Below the pieces are notes generated by a model. The model had not been told where the DNA came from. It searched no databases and saw only the letters and a program-made list of their open reading frames with translations. Shown here in pieces: positions 60,217 to 64,000 of a stretch of DNA of 64,000 bases. This stretch comes from Carnegiea gigantea. Taxonomy: Eukaryota > Streptophyta > Magnoliopsida > Caryophyllales > Cactaceae. A program made the position numbers and the translations under genes. The stretch spans positions 124,001 to 188,000 of the forward strand of contig JAKOGI010000350.1 in the NCBI GenBank assembly GCA_029747015.1, written 5' to 3'. Numbering within the stretch: the stretch's first letter is position 1; every line of letters begins with the position of its first letter.

Positions 60217-61518
60217 TGTTGCATCTATATTTGTCCTCATTTTAGCACTTATTTAATCCATTTTTCCCAGAATTTTCATGTCAAGTTTAGATGAAAAAGA
60301 GTCAAATTCACTTCCTTCAAGTCATATCGTTCTTACAACGTGTTCTGTCTTACTTTCAGGAGAAATCCTCAGGTTTTGATAGAAAGGAAGATCTTAGGAG
60401 CGATTTCAAGGAAAAATACAGGTCCGACAAAGCTTGAGAGCCAACGGAAGACGCGTGGAAGACAGCATGACCATGTAGCAGGGTCGCGCAGTCATGCAGC
60501 CGAGGCAAAAGCCACACATGGGTTGCCTGCCACCACGCACGGCCGTGCGTGGTGGCCATGCGCTGGTGCACGGCCAGCCGTACGTTGAGGCACGACTGCG
60601 CGTTCTCCGAGCCAGCGCGGCAAAACGGTTTTTCGAACTTTTTAAAGCAGATTCTCTTCTAATTTTAGGTCCTGGGAGGGCCAATTAGGGTTTATTCTTA
60701 GCCTCCATAAACCCTTTTAGGGGGATTAGATTAGGTTAGTTTTGTGTATAATTTATGAAAGATGGATCGATTTCAAGATTTAATGCTAAATTCTCATTTT
60801 CTCCCTCTCTTTAATTTCATGCTTTTGAGTTTGTTTGCTAGTTCTATGGTCCATTGTTTTACTTTCATTTCAATTTTTTGTTTTAAATTAAAGTTTTGAT
60901 CCTTGGTTGTGATTAGTCCCGTATATGGCTACTTGATTCTTGTTTGGACCTCAACCTAACTTGTTTATGCTAGAATTTAGGATTTTCTCTCACGTCCGCC
61001 AAGTGTTCGATGAAATGCTGGAAAGAGATTTCATCCGTATTTTAAGGCAATTGACTTGTGCTGAAAGGTGAGGTCAATTGTCTAGTATGGGTAAAGAAAA
61101 TGACTAGCATTTGGACATGAAAATAGTCCGCGTCTTAATTAGATCCAGGATTGCTACTTTTGCAGTTTAATTGGACTAACTCCATGAAATAGGTATAATT
61201 AAACTAGCCTTCGACCCTTGAGAGAGGGCTTAAATGAACTTTGATGGTGCACCCGATCAAGCCTGAATCCTAGCATAACTTGGAAATGTTGGGGTTTGGC
61301 TTGATTAGTTGGTTTATTTCAGATTTAATCATAATCGAAGTCTTTTGTTTATTTTAGTAGTTTAAAACTATTTTTCTATCCCTCTTTTGTTTTGCCTAGT
61401 TTGAAATACTTTAGTCAGTTCTGATACTTGAAAAACACAACTTCCTGTGAACGATACTTCGAGTACTCAACGATGCACCTTGCACTTGAGTTTTATAAAT
61501 ATTAAAACTTCCCTAACA
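60217..61518 (+). mobile_element. Athila/Tat-like solo LTR (1302 bp) with TATAC target duplication
   Basis: Starts TGTTGCATC and ends CCCTAACA. The same five bases, TATAC, lie on both sides (60212-60216 and 61519-61523). The layout follows the Athila LTR at 39759: a TTTCAGGAG step, a GC-rich palindromic block (here 60529-60556), a TTAGGGTTT-containing stretch, a block of clear similarity in content around 'lost-loss' of a CGAT... tail, and a CTTCCTGTGAACGATAC end. The direct target duplication with no internal region shows LTR-LTR recombination. The small frames at 60340-60688 are within the GC-rich block and not genes. Confidence 0.75.
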
Positions 61519-61559
61519 TATACCTAAAGTTTAGGGTTTTTTTTTTTTTTAATGTCATA

Positions 61560-62080
61560 ATGCTTTGCATTTTAGAGGTACTCTACTTTGTCAGGGTTTG
61601 CCTCTAGATCCTGTTTGTCATGCTAGTCTCTCAAACATTGAGGATTTAGAATATCTTTTCACTGCATGCCCTTTTGTGGCAGGAGCATGGGAGTTGGAAT
61701 GTTGGATATCCAACACAAAAGGATCATCGCTTTTCTAACCCGTAGATTCCACGAAGGGATGCTTTACAAGATCTTTATCTTGGTTGCGTTTTCAACAGAT
61801 CTTGAATTGCAATTCTTCTCTGGAGCATATGGAAGAGCTGCAATGCAAGCGTCGTCCAAAGTAATTTTCATAAACCCATATAGTCTTTAATTAGGGTGAA
61901 ACGTAACTGGGTAGAGTGGCAACAACACAGCTGCTCACATCACCTATCATCACCAACTCCACGCCATTAAGTTCCCCTCTCCAAGATGCATCGAACAATT
62001 AGGTGGGATTCTCCTCTAGGCGGTTTCATCAAAATAAGTTTTGATGGCTCAATATCTTCTACAAGAGCAACAACAAATTA
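61560..62080 (+). pseudogene. LINE fragment: zf-RVT and RNase H-like end
   Basis: The plus frame around 61600-61690 reads VCHASLSNIEDLEYLFTACPFVAGAW, a zf-RVT-like block. After several stops, 62030-62075 gives FIKISFDGSISSTRAT, like the start of the RNase H domain that follows in plant LINE or LINE-derived proteins. The ATG frame at 61666-61890 is one piece of it. Decayed; no tail or target duplication seen. Confidence 0.55.
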
Positions 62081-62595
62081 TATTGTGACCACGAATTTCA
62101 AGTCTAAATCAAATTAAGATAAGAAATATAGAACAAATTTAATTTTTGTATTTATAATCAAAGAATTTGTACAATCTCTGTATATTTGTTGCAAAAGAAC
62201 AAATTTAACTACTCTGATACGATCTCTTGTTTATAACTTGATGGAGGGCTTCAGTAGCTTGAATCTCAATCAAGTGTATGATTCAATCTTTAAAATAAAC
62301 GATTTTACATGCTTATTTCTACTTCTAGAGAGTCTTCTCCAACAGAACTTTCTATTCCTTGAATGAAAGAGGGGAGCTATAAGGAGGAGCACCCCTCTTT
62401 CTTAGGGGTTTTCGGATTAATAGTCTTCTTCGGTAGATGAATAGGTCTTAAATTTGGGTCGATGACTTAGAAGTCTATTTGAATTGATAACTTGGTAGTC
62501 CACTGAGTTGGAGGCTTGATAGCCTACCTGGGGTTATCTAATATTCAATGTACTTACCATTTCCAAAAAAATAAAGTTAAGGGGTTTGATTGACT
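62081..62595. other. Intergenic DNA
   Basis: No gene recognised. Short repeats of GATAGCCT/GTCTATTTGAATTGATAACTTGG-like words occur near 62460-62520. Confidence 0.45.
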
Positions 62596-62900
62596 TAGGG
62601 CATATTCTTTTCGTTGAGAAGTATGAGTTGGTAAATGGGTGAAATGGTTGAGATTGATAGAAGTGGGTTGAAGTAGGTTGATGTGGGTTGAAATTGGTTG
62701 AAATTGGTTGAAGTTGGTTGATTTTTTTTTTTGGGTTATGATGCATAGAAGTTGATTAAAATAGTGAAAAGTAGGATAAAGTGGGTTACAGTTGGTTGAA
62801 GTGGGCAATTTTTCTTTAAAGTTGATGAAATGGGTTGAATTGAGTTGAAATTAGTTGAGGTTCATAAATTAAAATTTATCATCGAAAAAATATGACCTTA
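62596..62900 (+). mobile_element. MITE of the GTTGAA-rich family (305 bp)
   Basis: The left end TAGGGCATATTCTTTTCG and the inverted right end TAAGGTCATATTTTTTCG match with one substitution and two single-base gaps. In between are about a dozen GTTGAAGTGG/GTTGAAATTG units. Related to 52394-52817, in opposite orientation. Target duplication not resolved. Confidence 0.55.
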
Positions 62901-64000
62901 ACTAATTATTTGGACATGTATGTTTAACCATGTTAACTTAAAGAGATAAGATAACAAACGTCTCATGATTGATGACATAATTGTCAATATGTAACGTCAC
63001 CCTTGCCAAAACAACCAGGCCCACTATGATGAGGATGAATCAGAGTCTCTTTCCCATTTCTCATAATGATATTTGTTCGAGATTTAGATGCTTTGAAATT
63101 AGCAAGGTTAATATTTTTAACCCTATCTTTTTCAACCTAATTATTTAGTACTCAAGCATTAAGGCTTATTCCTGGTTTAATGCTAAATGGCTCTCTTTCC
63201 TTCTTTTTTTTTAAAGGACACCTAATCCTCCCATCCTGCCCCATTATTGCAATCGCCATCCGTTGTACAATCAGCACATTGCTCGGTGATTGGTAGATTT
63301 AATTGGACAAAACTGACCATGATCTGAAACTCGAATTGAATGAGCCAAACTCATATCCAAAACAGTTGGCAGGAAGTTGCCCCGAGATCAAACCTGCCTC
63401 GACCCAACTTGAATTTTTTTCCCAAACTTTTTCCCCCAAACCAACCATATTGAACCAAAAATACCAAGTGATTCGAAGTGAACCTGAGCTGGAAATAACT
63501 CGACTTGCAACCGAAACTAGATTGAATATGGTTGATGCGAACACAACCTGACTCGTAATTGAACCAAATGACGTGTTTGCCAAGGCTAGTGGTTGAAACC
63601 TCATAAGAAGGATAGCTGCTAGCCGGCCATTGGTGAGCTAGTCTATTGGTGGTGGTGATAAGGAGAGAGAAGAATTATGAGTGGAGAAATGAGATAGAAT
63701 GGAGATCATAGAAGAACAGGGGGGTGTATATTCCAACCCGCTAGGTCGCCAACACAAGAAATGGTTCATCAATGGCTGGCAACACCATTGGTGGTGAAAG
63801 GGATGGCGGTTAGGGTCAGTGTTGGTGGCTGTATGATGGTGGACGGGACAAAGAGGCTTATAGTTCTTTTTGTTTTCTTTAAGGCTCTGTTTGGTCTTTA
63901 AAAAATTTGTAGAAAGAAAAGTGGAAGGAAAAAAATGTGAAGAAAAAAAAGTTTGGAGAAAATGAGTTTTTTTCTCTTGTTTGAATTGAGGAAAAAATAC
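62901..64000. other. Intergenic DNA at the window end
   Basis: No gene is supported. 63300-63600 is rich in CCGAAC-like words of the kind found in hAT MITEs here, but I could not pair its ends. GGCTCTGTTTGGTC at about 63883 looks like the left tip of another MITE cut by the window edge. Confidence 0.45.

Noticed and set aside
63300..63600. Possible hAT MITE with CCGAAC-type interior
   Set aside because: No pair of inverted ends or duplication could be found; the word content alone is not enough.

Overview
The window is nuclear DNA of a flowering plant, almost certainly a eudicot. It is AT-rich, with spliced GT-AG genes and dense plant-type transposable elements: Copia, Athila-type Gypsy, L1-like LINEs, hAT and Mutator MITEs, and an endogenous pararetrovirus. 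I cannot name the species. I see nothing bacterial, no CRISPR array and no tRNA or rRNA gene.

Only two host genes look intact. The first, at 11012-18697 (+), is a 14-exon peroxisomal acyl-CoA oxidase of the ACX1 type. It can be spliced on paper into 667 codons plus stop and ends in the peroxisomal signal SRL. It is followed by a broken tandem copy (19996-24610) that lacks exon 1 and most of exon 4 and carries several stops and shifts. The second, at 53371-54063 (+), is a single-exon AP2/ERF factor of the DREB type with its own TATA box.

The rest is mostly repeats. 1-1960: endogenous pararetrovirus remnant keeping a promoter and poly(A) signal, with a Mutator-type MITE inside. 2425-5900: LINE fragment, then a minus-strand Gypsy LTR remnant. 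5902-5995: 45-bp-stem hairpin. 6418-7488: about 1.1 kb hAT-like element (copy A). 8656-10060: tandem array of about 285 bp units, interrupted by a 601 bp hAT element. 27418-27574: small hAT MITE. 28953-33785: complete but dead minus-strand Copia element. 33800-34252: long microsatellite touching its LTR. 35779-38541: three-level nest of hAT-like elements, the middle one being copy B of the 6418 family. 39392-52308: Athila element of 12.5 kb inserted in an older MITE. 57174-57416: hAT MITE. 57590-62080: three LINE fragments (one with a 19 bp target duplication) and an Athila-like solo LTR with TATAC target duplication. 62596-62900: MITE of a GTTGAA-rich family.

I found no convincing new biochemical system. 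The most informative features are structural: how insertions are nested, the unusual deletion in the ACX pseudogene, the pararetroviral promoter block, and several perfect or near-perfect inverted repeats. All boundaries, splice sites and target duplications were read by eye.
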